NCBI RefSeq assembly: GCF_027596085.1
Contig: NC_072467.1
Location: forward strand, 7,927,476 to 7,991,475
Origin: Anoplopoma fimbria
Lineage: Eukaryota; Chordata; Actinopteri; Perciformes; Anoplopomatidae
Length of the DNA stretch: 64,000 nt
Direction of reading: 5' to 3'
Of the stretch, positions 1-12,300 are shown piece after piece (within the stretch, counting starts at the first letter, position 1; each line of letters begins with the position of its first letter). The notes under the pieces are model-generated. The model worked only from the letters and a program-made list of their open reading frames with translations, was not told the origin of the DNA and made no database searches. Position numbers and translations under genes: made by a program.

Positions 1-110
1 TTAAAACACTACAAGCATTTCTAAAATAAATATCAAAATACATAGCGCATATACAGTATATTGTATGTGTAATATTCAGGTTTATAGAGCATGATGTTGA
101 TGTAACTCAC

Positions 111-374
111 AAGTTGCGTTCCAAACACTTGAGTTAACATTCTCAAAAGGTCCACTTTTGGCGAACACTTTCACACAGTAAAGCACTCCAGGTGTCAGGT
201 TCTGAAACTGTGTGTTCAGAGTTGCGTTGCTCAGGTCAGTGCTGTTTCCCACTAAGAGACTGTTTCTGTACAGCAGGACAATGTAGGAGACCACCTGTCC
301 AACTGCTGATGTCCAGCTCACTGACATGGTAGTTGTGCTTCCTATGGCCATGATGTCAGAAACTGCTTCAGGCT
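111..374 (-). CDS. FN3 exon F28 (theta type, single copy)
   Basis: A 264-bp exon (PEAVSDIMAIGSTTTMSVSW, ending NSSVWNAT) without a close relative in the window. The donor is GTGAGT and the acceptor TTTTTACAG. It is the last exon visible before the window edge; the gene continues to the left. Bases 1-110 are intron. Confidence 0.75.
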
Positions 375-3300
375 CTGTAAAAACAGATTATAATTTTATG
401 TAATATACATTTAGAAAATAATTAGTTTGGATTCTAAACACATTCAATTAACTTGAAGAAAAACATAGGGTTAACAGAATAATTGTAACACAGTCAGATA
501 TATAGTTGCATTGCGATAGAACTTTGAGTGTATACTGAACAAAATTCAACTAAAACTAAAAACTAAACTAAAAACTAAACTAAAAAAAAGAGTAGTACCA
601 CCATACAACATCTAAGATATTCTGTTATCCGGTCCTTTAAAACACTTTGACCTGACCAACTTTGGACCAATTATTGCACATTCAACTAATATATGCAAAC
701 AAGCTGCCAGCATCGGTCAATGGGACATTGACTCAGTCATTATATGACTGTGTTTTGGTATTCCTTTTGACTGATTGCAATTTTTGATTAAGAAAGTTCA
801 TCTCTCTAGCCAGTGACAATGTTTACGTATGAAAAAACACATTTCAGAAGCTTTGAAGACCTACTTGTGTAACTTTGGGTGCTTTCCATTGTGGACTTGA
901 CCCCTTCTACAACAGTAAAAACTTCAAAAGTGTACAATTTTCCTGGGGTCAGATGGAAGAAGGTGTATGTCTCAGTCTCAGTTGAATTATCCTGAACCAC
1001 TATGGCGTCCTGGATAGCTTTCACCAGGTAGGAGTAGGAAAGCTTATGATCGCTTTGTCTGGCCCAGGTCAGCCGAATGGATGTTGTGTTCACGTCCTCC
1101 ACTTTGAGGTTGGCCACTGCTTTGGGCACTGTAGCAAATAAAACGGAGGGTTATGCAAGACCAAAGACAACAATAGAAAAAGGGTATTGTACATTGTTTT
1201 TGTATCCTTAATTGTTTTCAGTATATATATGTCTCTGATAGTACAGAATCCATTTATGCTTCATCTCTTAATTCATGTTTAAATGTAAGGCCTTACTTGT
1301 GTAACTGAATGTCTGTTCCACCATCGATTCACTTCCCTCTGCTGCTATCGTCGTAACATTGATACTGTATCTAGTTCCTGGCTCCAGGTTGGTAACATCA
1401 ATGCTGTTATTGCTGACAGTTATGCTAAACAATGCTCCTGTAGCACTATAGGTTACCAAGTATTTGTAATACGACTTGGCGTCTGGCGGGTCCGACCAGC
1501 TCACTTTTATTGAGGTGGTGGACTCAGGGATGGCAGCAAGGTTCAGCACGGGGTTGGGCCCTAGGAAAATGACAGAAAAAGTTAAAATCCCTGAAGAGGG
1601 TCTTCTCTGACCACCAGGTGTCTTCAGCACAATTAAATTCTTGCTTACTTGTGTATTGAGAAACAGTGGTACTCTGTCCATCAGTAATACTATCATTTGT
1701 CACTGCAGTAACGGTTATTCCATACTGGACACCAGCAGTCAGGTTAGTTATGGTTATATTTGTTTGATTCATGTTTTTACTGTCAGTTACATTTCCACCA
1801 GCCCACTTTACTCTATAGAAAGAGCTGCTTCCCTCTGGTTTAATTAGCTGCCTTTAATAAGCACATTACCCACAAACCCAATGCAATTGAGGGTTAAATG
1901 TCCCAGCAACACTTAACATTAAGTAACATCTAAGATATTCTGTTATCCGGTCCTTTAAAACACTTTGACCTGACCAACTTTGGACCAATTATTGCACATT
2001 CAACTAATATATGCAAACAAGCTGCCAGCATCGGTCAATGGGACATTGACTCAGTCAATATATGACTGCGTTTTGGTATTCTTTTTGACTGATTGCAATT
2101 TTTGTATATATATAATGTCTCTGATAGTACAGAATCCATTTATGCTTCATCTCTTAATTCATGTTTAAATGTAAGGCCTTACTTGTGTAACTGAATGTCT
2201 GTTCCACCATCGATTCACTTCCCTCTGCTGCTATCGTCGTAACATTGATACTGTATCTAGTTCCTGGCTCCAGGTTGGTAACATCAATGCTGTTATTGCT
2301 GACAGTTGTGTTAAACAATGCTCCTGTCGCACTATAGGTTACCAAGTATTTGTAATACGACTTGGCTTCCGGCGGGTCCGACCAGCTCACTTTTATTGAG
2401 GTGGTGGACTCAGGGCTGGCAGCAAGGTTCAGCACGGGGTTGGGCCCTAGGAAAATGACAGACATGGGTAATGTTAATTAAAAAGGAAATTAAATACGAA
2501 GGGTTTTTGTCACTTTTGATATATTTATAATATATGTTATACAGTAATATTCTCAATTGCTAGCCAGGTAAAACAAAGGGTGGTTATGCAAATATTGCAA
2601 AAACTACAACATGAATCTTATCAATCATGATGCTGTTGGTTGTTAGTTTCTCCCAGTTGTACTTACGGGTGAACGTAGAATTATGGGTGACCGTGCTCCT
2701 CAAATTCTGGGGTCCAACTGTTTCTACAGCTATATTGTAGGAAGTTCCAGAAGAAAGAGACAAGAGCTCTGTGGTATTGACCAAAGCGCTTGTATTTTTC
2801 ACTTCGCCACCCTCTGGCTGGTAGGTGATATAGTAGCTGATGTTTGGAGCACCCTCCATCAAAACAGGAGTCGCCCACTGCAGATGGAGCGAATCATTTC
2901 CCTGACTGATGATGATGATGAAACCAGGAGGCGTGGGTTCTAGAATGTATGAATAACAGATGGAAATGCTCTTATTACTTGTGTTACTGTTGCTTTTCAT
3001 GTCTATTTGGTTGCTATGGTTTAAACCATCTTAAATAAACTACATTCAACTGCAAATATTAGAAGAATTGAACTCTTAGATCGAGCTGCACTAGATCTGG
3101 AAACAAAATCATTAATCAATAACAATAAGTATATGGTAATAAACTTACCAGTGGCAAATGAAAACTGATTAGACATCTCAGTGAAGGTCCCAGCTACAGC
3201 GGTCACAGTGATGAAAAATACTCTCCCAGGATGTAGATCAGTAAAGAGGGCTGTGGTGTTTTGTGTTGTGTTGCTATACAAATAAATCTGTCTGTCATTT

Positions 3301-6300
3301 GAGATTTCCACCACGTAGTGATCAACCCCCCCAGAAGGCAAAGTCCAGCTGATGTTCAGATAATTGGTTCCTCGTGCTGTAATCCTAATGTCCTCAGGCT
3401 TTTCAGGCCCTGTAATAAAGAAGTAAAAGTTGGATTTGGTTCCTTGTCTTTGCATTGTGAAAAAGAAAACTACAATATTAATGATGTGTCATATTTTGAA
3501 ATGGCTAAGAGAAATAAGTACATATATCTGCTTTAACTTTTAAAACATTATCAATATATATTACTAATCCAATGCCAGAATCAATTTACTACTATATTAC
3601 AAAACAATCTAGTGTTTTAAACGGCATAAACACACACAAATAACATTGACATTATAAATTACATTTTAAAAACTTAAAGTACAAAAAACGCTTACAAATT
3701 GACTTAAACTATTAATTGATTATTAAAATATTTTCCAATTAAATTTCTGTTAGTCAAGTAATTGATGAACTAATTGTTTCAGCTCCACATACATCAAAAT
3801 TGTTTATCAACTTCTGGTTTTAGCTGCCTTTAATAAGCACATTACGCACATTACCCACAAACCCAATGCAATTGTGGGTTAAATGTCCCAGCAACACTTA
3901 ACATTAAGTAACATCTAAGATATTCTGTTATCCTGTCCTTTAAAACACTTTGACCTGACCAACTTTGGACCAATTATTGCACATTCAACTAATATATGCA
4001 AACAAGCTGCCAGCATCGGTCAATAGGACATTGACTCAGTCAATATATGACTGCGTTTTGGTATTCTTTTTGACTGATTGCAATTTTTGTATATATATAA
4101 TGTCTCTGATAGTACAGAATCCATTTATGCTTCATCTCTTAATTCATGTTTAAATGTAAGGCCTTACTTGTGTAACTGAATGTCTGTTCCACCATCGATT
4201 CACTTCCCTCTGCTGCTATCGTCGTAACATTGATACTGTATCTAGTTCCTGGCTCCAGGTTGGTAACATCAGTGCTGTTATTGCTGACAGTTGTGTTAAA
4301 CAATGCTCCTGTAGCACTATAGGTTACCAAGTATTTGTAATACGACTTGGCTTCCGGCGGGTCCGACCAGCTCACTTTTATTGAGGTGGTGGACTCAGGG
4401 CTGGCAGCAAGGTTCAGCACGGGGTTGGGCCCTAGGAAAATGACAGACATGGGTAATGTTAATTAAAAAGGAAATTAAATACGAAGGGTTTTTGTCACTT
4501 TTGATATATTTATAATATATGTTATACAGTAATATTCTCAATTGCTAGCCAGGTAAAACAAAGGGTGGTTATGCAAATATTGCAAAAACTACAACATGAA
4601 TCTTATCAATCATGATGCTGTTGGTTGTTAGTTTCTCCCAGTTGTACTTACGGGTGAACGTAGAATTATGGGTGACCGTGCTCCTCAAATTCTGGGGTCC
4701 AACTGTTTCTACAGCTATTGTAGGAAGTTCCAGAAGAAAGAGACAAGAGCTCTGTGGTATTGACCAAAGCGCTTGTATTTTTCACTTCGCCACCCTCTGG
4801 CTGGTAGGTGATATAGTAGCTGATGTTTGGAGCACCCTCCATCAAAACAGGAGTCGCCCACTGCAGATGGAGCGAATCATTTCCCTGACTGATGATGATG
4901 ATGAAACCAGGAGGCGTGGGTTCTAGAATGTATGAATAACAGATGGAAATGCACTTATTACTTGTGTTACTGTTGCTTTTCATGTCTATTTGGTTGCTAT
5001 GGTTTAAACCATCTTAAATAAACTACATTCAACTGCAAATATTAGAAGAATTGAACTCTTAGATCGAGCTGCACTAGATCTGGAAACAAAATCATTAATC
5101 TATAACAATAAGTATATGGTAATAAACTTACCAGTGGCAAATGAAAACTGATTAGACATCTCAGTGAAGTTCCCAGCTACAGCGGTCACAGTGATGAAAA
5201 ATACTCTCCCAGGATGTAGATCAGTAAAGAGGGCTGTGGTGTTTTGTGTTGTGTTGCTATACAAATAAATCTGTCTGTCATTTGAGATTTCCACCACGTA
5301 GTGATCAACCCCCCCAGAAGGCAAAGTCCAGCTGATGTTCAGATAATTGGTTCCTCGTGCTGTAATCCTAATGTCCTCAGGCTTTTCAGGTCCTGTAATA
5401 AAGAAGTAAAAGTTGGATTTGGTTCCTTGTCTTTGCATTGTGAAAAAGAAAACTACAATATTAATGATGTGTCATATTTTGAAATGGCTAAGAGAAATAA
5501 GTACATATATCTGCTTTAACTTTTAAAACATCATCAATATATATTACTAATCCAATGCCAGAATCAATTTACTACTATATTACAAAACAATCTAGTGTTT
5601 TAAATGGCATAAACACACACAAATAACATTGACATTATAAATTACATTTTCAAAACTTAAAGTACCAAAAACGCTTACAAATTGACTTAAACTATTAATT
5701 GATTATTAAAATATTTTCCAATTAAATTTCTGTTAGTCAAATAATTGATGAACTAATTATTTCAGCTCCACACACATCAAAATTGTTTATCAACTTCTGG
5801 TTTTAGCAGCCTTTAATAAGCACATTACGCACATTACCCACAAACCCAATGCAATTGTGGGTTAAATGTCCCAGCAACACTTAACATTAAGTAACATCTA
5901 AGATATTCTGTTATCCGGTCCTTTAAAACACTTTGACCTGACCAACTTTGGACCAATTATTGCACATTCAACTAATATATGCAAACAAGCTGCCAGCATC
6001 GGTCAATGGGACATTGACTCAGTCATTATATGACTGCGTTTTGGTATTCCTTTTGACTGATTGCAATTTTTGATTAAGAAAGTTCATCTCTCTAGCCAGT
6101 GACAATGTTTACGTATGAAAAAACACATTTCAGAAGCTTTGAAGACCTACTTGTGTAACTTTGGGTGCTTTCCACTGTGGACTTGACCCCTTCTACAACA
6201 GTAAAAACTTCAAAAGTGTACAATTTTCCTGGGGTCAGATGGAAGAAGGTGTATGTCTCAGTCTCAGTTGAATTATCCTGAACCACTATGGCGTCCTGGA

Positions 6301-9300
6301 TAGCTTTCACCAGGTAGGAGTAGGAAAGCTTATGATCGCTTTGTCTGGCCCAGGTCAGCCGAATGGATGTTGTGTTCACGTCCTCCACTTTGAGGTTGGC
6401 CACTGCTTTGGGCACTGTAGCAAATAAAACAGAGGGTTATGCAAGACCAAAGACAACAATAGAAAAAGGGTATTGTACATTGTTTTTGTACAATACCTGC
6501 AATTTTTGTATATATATATAATGTCTCTGATAGTACAGAATCCATTTATGCTTCATCTCTTAATTCATGTTTAAATGTAAGGCCTTACTTGTGTAACTGA
6601 ATGTCTGTTCCACCATCGATTCACTTCCCTCTGCTGCTATCGTCGTAACATTGATACTGTATCTAGTTCCTGGCTCCAGGTTGGTAACATCAATGCTGTT
6701 ATTGCTGACAGTTATGCTAAACAATGCTCCTGTAGCACTATAGGTTACCAAGTATTTGTAATACGACTTGGCGTCTGGCGGGTCCGACCAGCTCACTTTT
6801 ATTGAGGTGGTGGACTCAGGGATGGCAGCAAGGTTCAGCACGGGGTTGGGCCCTAGGAAAATGACAGACATGGGTAATGTTAATTAAAAAGGAAATTAAA
6901 TACGAAGGGTTTTTGTCACTTTTGATATATTTATAATATATGTTATACAGTAATGCACAGGGTTGGGCCCTAGGAAAATGACAGAAAAAGTTAAAATCCC
7001 TGAAGAGGGTCTTCTCTGACCACCAGGTGTCTTCAGCACAATTAAATTCTTGCTTACTTGTGTATTGAGAAACAGTGGTACTCTGTCCGTCAGTAATACC
7101 ATCATTTGTCACTGCAGTAACGGTTATTTCATACTGGACATCAGCAGTCAGGTTAGTTATGGTTATATTTGTTTGATTCACGTTTTTACTGTCAGTTACA
7201 TTTCCACCAGCCCACTTTACTCTATAGAAAGAGCTGCTTCCCTCTGGTTTAATCCACATCAGAGATATAGAGGATGTTGTTATTTCAGTGAAAGTGAGAT
7301 TCCTGACTACTTCTGGCTCTGTAAGCGCAGGATAAATACAAGAGGAGGGAGAAAAAGAAACAAATTTAGAGTCAACTAAAAACATTCCAGACTTTGGCGA
7401 GTACAAAACCTAGACCTGAGTGTGATTCATGACAGAAGAGCACAGTTACACATTAAAAAAACTACAAACATCAAAAAGATGTAATGCGAATTAAAGCAAC
7501 ATTTTGTTACTTGTGACTGTGGTCAATGTGTGACTGCGTCCTCCTGTCTTATTGTCTCCGTCAACGGCAATGACTGAGATTGTGTAGCTAGTGCCAGGGA
7601 TGAGGTCAGATAGCATGGCAAAGGTATCATATGTAAACATCATTAATGAAGCCCCATCACTGTGCCACTCCAACCTGTACTTGAACACCTCACCCAGAGG
7701 TGGGGTCCAGTTCAGAGAGATGGAGGATGTGTTTGTGAACACAGTATGTTTAACAATTTCACCAGGTCCTAAAGCAAAGTCGAGGAGAGGAGAGGAGAGG
7801 ACCGTTCTCTATGAGTGGAATCTGTATCACTATGTGTAATCAGGATGTTTAAAAAAAAAAAAAAAACATCAGTAAAACCTATGATATTAAATATGTTATT
7901 TCTTTCCTTTCAGCCTCCTTCTAGTGATGTTATTGTTTCCCCCTCAGTTTATAGTGTAGGAAGTAAGGATGAGGCACCAAATAAACTACGATCACTTCCA
8001 TGAACAAAAGTCTGATTCATCATCTTACTTGTATGGTGAAAAGCCTCAGACACGTCACTTTCTGTTTTGTCATCTCCAGCCACTGCTATGACAGTAAAAT
8101 TGTAAAGCACTCCAGCAGTCAGCTCAGTGATGTTTCTTTTTGTTTCAGTGACACTAACATTCCAGTTAGTTGTTCCATCAGTCCACTGTACTCTATAGAA
8201 AGAGCTGCTTCCCTCTGGTTTAGTCCACATTACAGATATAGAGGAAGTTGTGATCCCACCAACAGTGAGGTTTCTGACTGCAGCAGGCTCTGTGAGTTAA
8301 AAGGTGTTATATGAGGAAATAAATACTTTTTGAAATAATTTCATCGTGCAAAAACTTCTTTGAGTTTAAGTAACAATAGTTACAATGCGATCAGACCCAT
8401 AAGGCATCAGAAACTTTATCAATCTGCTTCCATGCAGCTGGAAGTTCATCTATCATCTTTGTGTTGTCACACTTCTTAACGCAGACACCCAGCATCATCT
8501 TTAACAAGTGACCAAAACACCTCATCTGACTTCTGATACAACAGAGTAACAGCTGTTTGACATAAAGACTTCCCTGGATCACTGAGCCTATCACCCTGAA
8601 AATGAGGCAAGCCACCTTGTGGAGAAACATCATTCACCTGCTGTATCCATGACCTCAGTCTTGTCTAAACAGAGTTTTTGGCCGAAGCTGATTAGTGAAA
8701 GTGAACAGGACCCAAAACAATCCAGACCATTGCTTCACAGGTGAGCTCTCTTGTCATCACCACGGTCCAGTTCAACAACAGCATCACTGTGACGCCCAAA
8801 CCAGCAGTCCACGACTTCTCCGTTGAAAGGACTTGTTATTCTACACCTGAACTTTTCTTATAGAAACCTCAGAGTCTCATCCTGCTTGTGATCACTGCAG
8901 ACAGTCTTCTCCAACAGGTATCTTCAGCAGACTCTCATTAACTTACTTTATGAACCACATTTTAATGCTTACTTACTTGTGTATTGAGAAACAGTGGCTT
9001 TCTCTCCTTCAGTAAGACCATCATCTGCCACTGCAGTAACGGTTATTTGATACTGGACACCAGCAGTCAGGTTAGTTATGGTTATATTTGTTTGTGTCAT
9101 GTTTTTACTGTCAGTTACATTTCCACCAGCCCACTTTACTCTATAGAAAGACCTGCTTCCCTCTGGTTTAATCCACATCAGAGATATAGAGGATGTTGTT
9201 ATTTCAGTGAAAGTGAGATTCCTGACTACTTCCGGCTCTGTAAGCACAGGATAAATACAAGATGAGGGAGAAAAAGAAACAAATTTAGAGTCAACTAAAA

Positions 9301-12300
9301 ACACTCCAGACTTTGGCGAGTACAAAACCTAGACCTGAGTGTGATTCATGACAGAAGAGCACAGTTACACATTAAAAAAACTACAAACATCAAAAATCTG
9401 TAATGCGAATTAAAGCAACATTTTGTTACTTGTGACTGTGGTCAATGTGTGACTGAGTCCTTCTGTCTTATTGTCTCCGTCAACGGCAATGACTGAGATT
9501 GTGTAGCTAGTGCCAGGGATGAGGTCAGATAGCATGGCAAAGGTATCATATGTAAACATCATTAATGAAGCCCCATCACTGTGCCACTCCAACCTGTACT
9601 TGAACACCTCACCCAGAGGTGGGGTCCAGTTCAGAGAGATGGAGGATGTGTTTGTGAACACAGTATGTTTAACAATTTCACCAGGTCCTAAAGCAAAGAC
9701 GAGGAGAGGAGAGGAGAGGACCGTTCTCTATGAGTGGAATCTGTATCACTATGTGTAATCAAGATGTTTAAAAAAAACAAAAAAAAAACATCAGTAAAAC
9801 CTATGATATTAAATATGTTATTTCTTTCCTTTCAGCCTCCTTCTAGTGATGTTATTGTTTCCCCCTCAGTTTATAGTGTAGGAAGTAAGGATGAGGCACC
9901 AAATAAACTACGATCACTTCCATGAACAAAAGTCTGATTCATCATCTTACTTGTATGGTGAAAAGCCTCAGACACGTCACTTTCTGTTTTGTCATCTCCA
10001 GCCACTGCTATGACAGTAAAATTGTAAAGCACTCCAGCAGTCAGCTCAGTGATGTTTCTTTTTGTTTCAGTGACACTAACATTCCAGTTAGTTGTTCCAT
10101 CAGTCCACTGTACTCTATAGAAAGAGCTGCTTCCCTCTGGTTTAGTCCACATTACAGATATAGAGGAAGTTGTGATCCCACCAACAGTGAGGTTTCTGAC
10201 TGCAGCAGGCTCTGTGAGTTAAAAGGTGTTATATGAGGAAATAAATACTTTTTGAAATAATTTCATTGTGCAAAAACTTCTTTGAGTTTAAGTAACAATA
10301 GTTACAATGCGATCAGACCCATAAGGCATCAGAAACTTTATCAATCTGCTTCCATGCAGCTGGAAGTTCATCTATCATCTTTGTGTTGTCACACTTCTTA
10401 ACGCAGACACCCAGCATCATCTTTAACAAGTGACCAAAACACCTCATCTGACTTCTGATACAACAGAGTAACAGCTGTTTGACATAAAGACTTCCCTGGA
10501 TCACTGAGCCTATCACCCTGAAAATGAGGCAAGCCACCTTGTGGAGAAACATCATTCACCTGCTGTATCCATGACCTCAGTCTTGTCTAAACAGAGTTTT
10601 TGGCCGAAGCTGATTAGTGAAAGTGAACAGGACCCAAAACAATCCAGACCATTGCTTCACAGGTGAGCTCTCTTGTCATCACCACGGTCCAGTTCAACAA
10701 CAGCATCACTGTGACGCCCAAACCAGCAGTCCACGACTTCTCCGTTGAAAGGACTTGTTATTCTACACCTGAACTTTTCTTATAGAAACCTCAGAGTCTC
10801 ATCCTGCTTGTGATCACTGCAGACAGTCTTCTCCAACAGGTATCTTCAGCAGACTCTCATTAACTTACTTTATGAACCACATTTTAATGCTTACTTACTT
10901 GTGTATTGAGAAACAGTGGCTTTCTCTCCTTCAGTAAGACCATCATCTGCCACTGCAGTAACGGTTATTTGATACTGGACACCAGCAGTCAGGTTAGTTA
11001 TGGTTATATTTGTTTGTGTCATGTTTTTACTGTCAGTTACATTTCCACCAGCCCACTTTACTCTATAGAAAGACCTGCTTCCCTCTGGTTTAATCCACAT
11101 CAGAGATATAGAGGATGTTGTTATTTCAGTGAAAGTGAGATTCCTGACTACTTCCGGCTCTGTAAGCGCAGGATAAATACAAGATGAGGGAGAAAAAGAA
11201 ACAAATTTAGAGTCAACTAAAAACACTCCAGACTTTGGCGAGTACAAAACCTAGACCTGAGTGTGATTCATGACAGAAGAGCACAGTTACACATTAAAAA
11301 AACTACAAACATCAAAAATCTGTAATGCGAATTAAAGCAACATTTTGTTACTTGTGACTGTGGTCAATGTGTGACTGCGTCCTTCTGTCTTATTGTCTCC
11401 GTCAACGGCAATGACTGAGATTGTGTAGCTAGTGCCAGGGATGAGGTCAGATAGCACGGCAAAGGTATCATATGTAAACATCATTAATGAAGCCCCATCA
11501 CTGTGCCACTCCAACCTGTACTTGAACACCTCACCCAGAGGTGGGGTCCAGTTCAGAGAGATGGAGGATGTGTTTGTGAACACAGTATGTTTAACAATTT
11601 CACCAGGTCCTAAAGCAAAGATGAGGAGAGGAGAGGAGAGGACCGTTCTCTATGAGTGGAATCTGTATCACTATGTGTAATTGGGACGTTTAAAAAAAAA
11701 AACTTAACAAACATCAGTAAAACCTATGATATTAAATATGTTATTTCTTTCCTTTCAGCCTCCTTCTAGTGATGTTATTGTTTCCCCCTCAGTTTATAGT
11801 GTAGGAAGTAAGGATGAGGCACCAAATAAACTACGATCACTTCCATGAACAAAAGTCTGATTCATCATCTTACTTGTATGGTGAAAAGCCTCAGACACGT
11901 CACTTTCTGTTTTGTCATCTCCAGCCACTGCTATGACAGTAAAATTGTAAAGCACTCCAGCAGTCAGCTCAGTGATGTTTCTTTTTGTTTCAGTGACACT
12001 AACATTCCAGTTAGTTGTTCCATCAGTCCACTGTACTCTATAGAAAGAGCTGCTTCCCTCTGGTTTAGTCCACATTACAGATATAGAGGAAGTTGTGATC
12101 CCACCAACAGTGAGGTTTCTGACTGCAGCAGGCTCTGTGAGTTAAAAGGTGTTATATGAGGAAATAAATACTTTTTGAAATAATTTCATCATGCAAAAAC
12201 TTCTTTGAGTTTAAGTAACAATAGTTACAATGCGATCAGACCCATAAGGCATCAGAAACTTTATCAATCTGCTTCCATGCAGCTGGAAGTTCATCTATCA

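Larger units (their letters stand above)
1921..5888. repeat. Two tandem 1.98-kb units (F22-F24 and F19-F21)
   Basis: Positions 1,921-3,905 and 3,906-5,888 are direct repeats offset by 1,985 bp (1,983 after the 2-bp deletion). Each carries one delta, one epsilon and one zeta exon plus a spacer beginning AAGTAACATCTAAG. The same spacer also precedes F27 (about 605) and F18 (5,889). Introns and exons are alike, so the duplication is recent. Confidence 0.85.
605..7260. repeat. Dispersed duplicate blocks: F25-F27 copy of F16-F18
   Basis: The block from about 605 to 1,843 (exons F27, F26, truncated F25) is a copy of about 5,889 to 7,250 (F18, F17, F16). It flanks the two 1.98-kb units on both sides. 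The offset grows from 5,286 to 5,409 bp because of a roughly 117-bp difference in the F16-F17 intron and small indels. Confidence 0.8.

Noticed and set aside
82..110. Extension of the FN3 frame left of 111
   Set aside because: The GTGAGT donor at 110-105 ends the exon; the codons beyond it are intron read-through.
2683..2943. Plus-strand frames over FN3 exons
   Set aside because: They are antisense shadows of the minus-strand exons and repeat wherever the exons repeat.
8391..8633. 80-codon minus-strand frame repeated three times
   Set aside because: It lies inside a recently duplicated intron; identity of copies is explained by the duplication. No splice or start context supports it.
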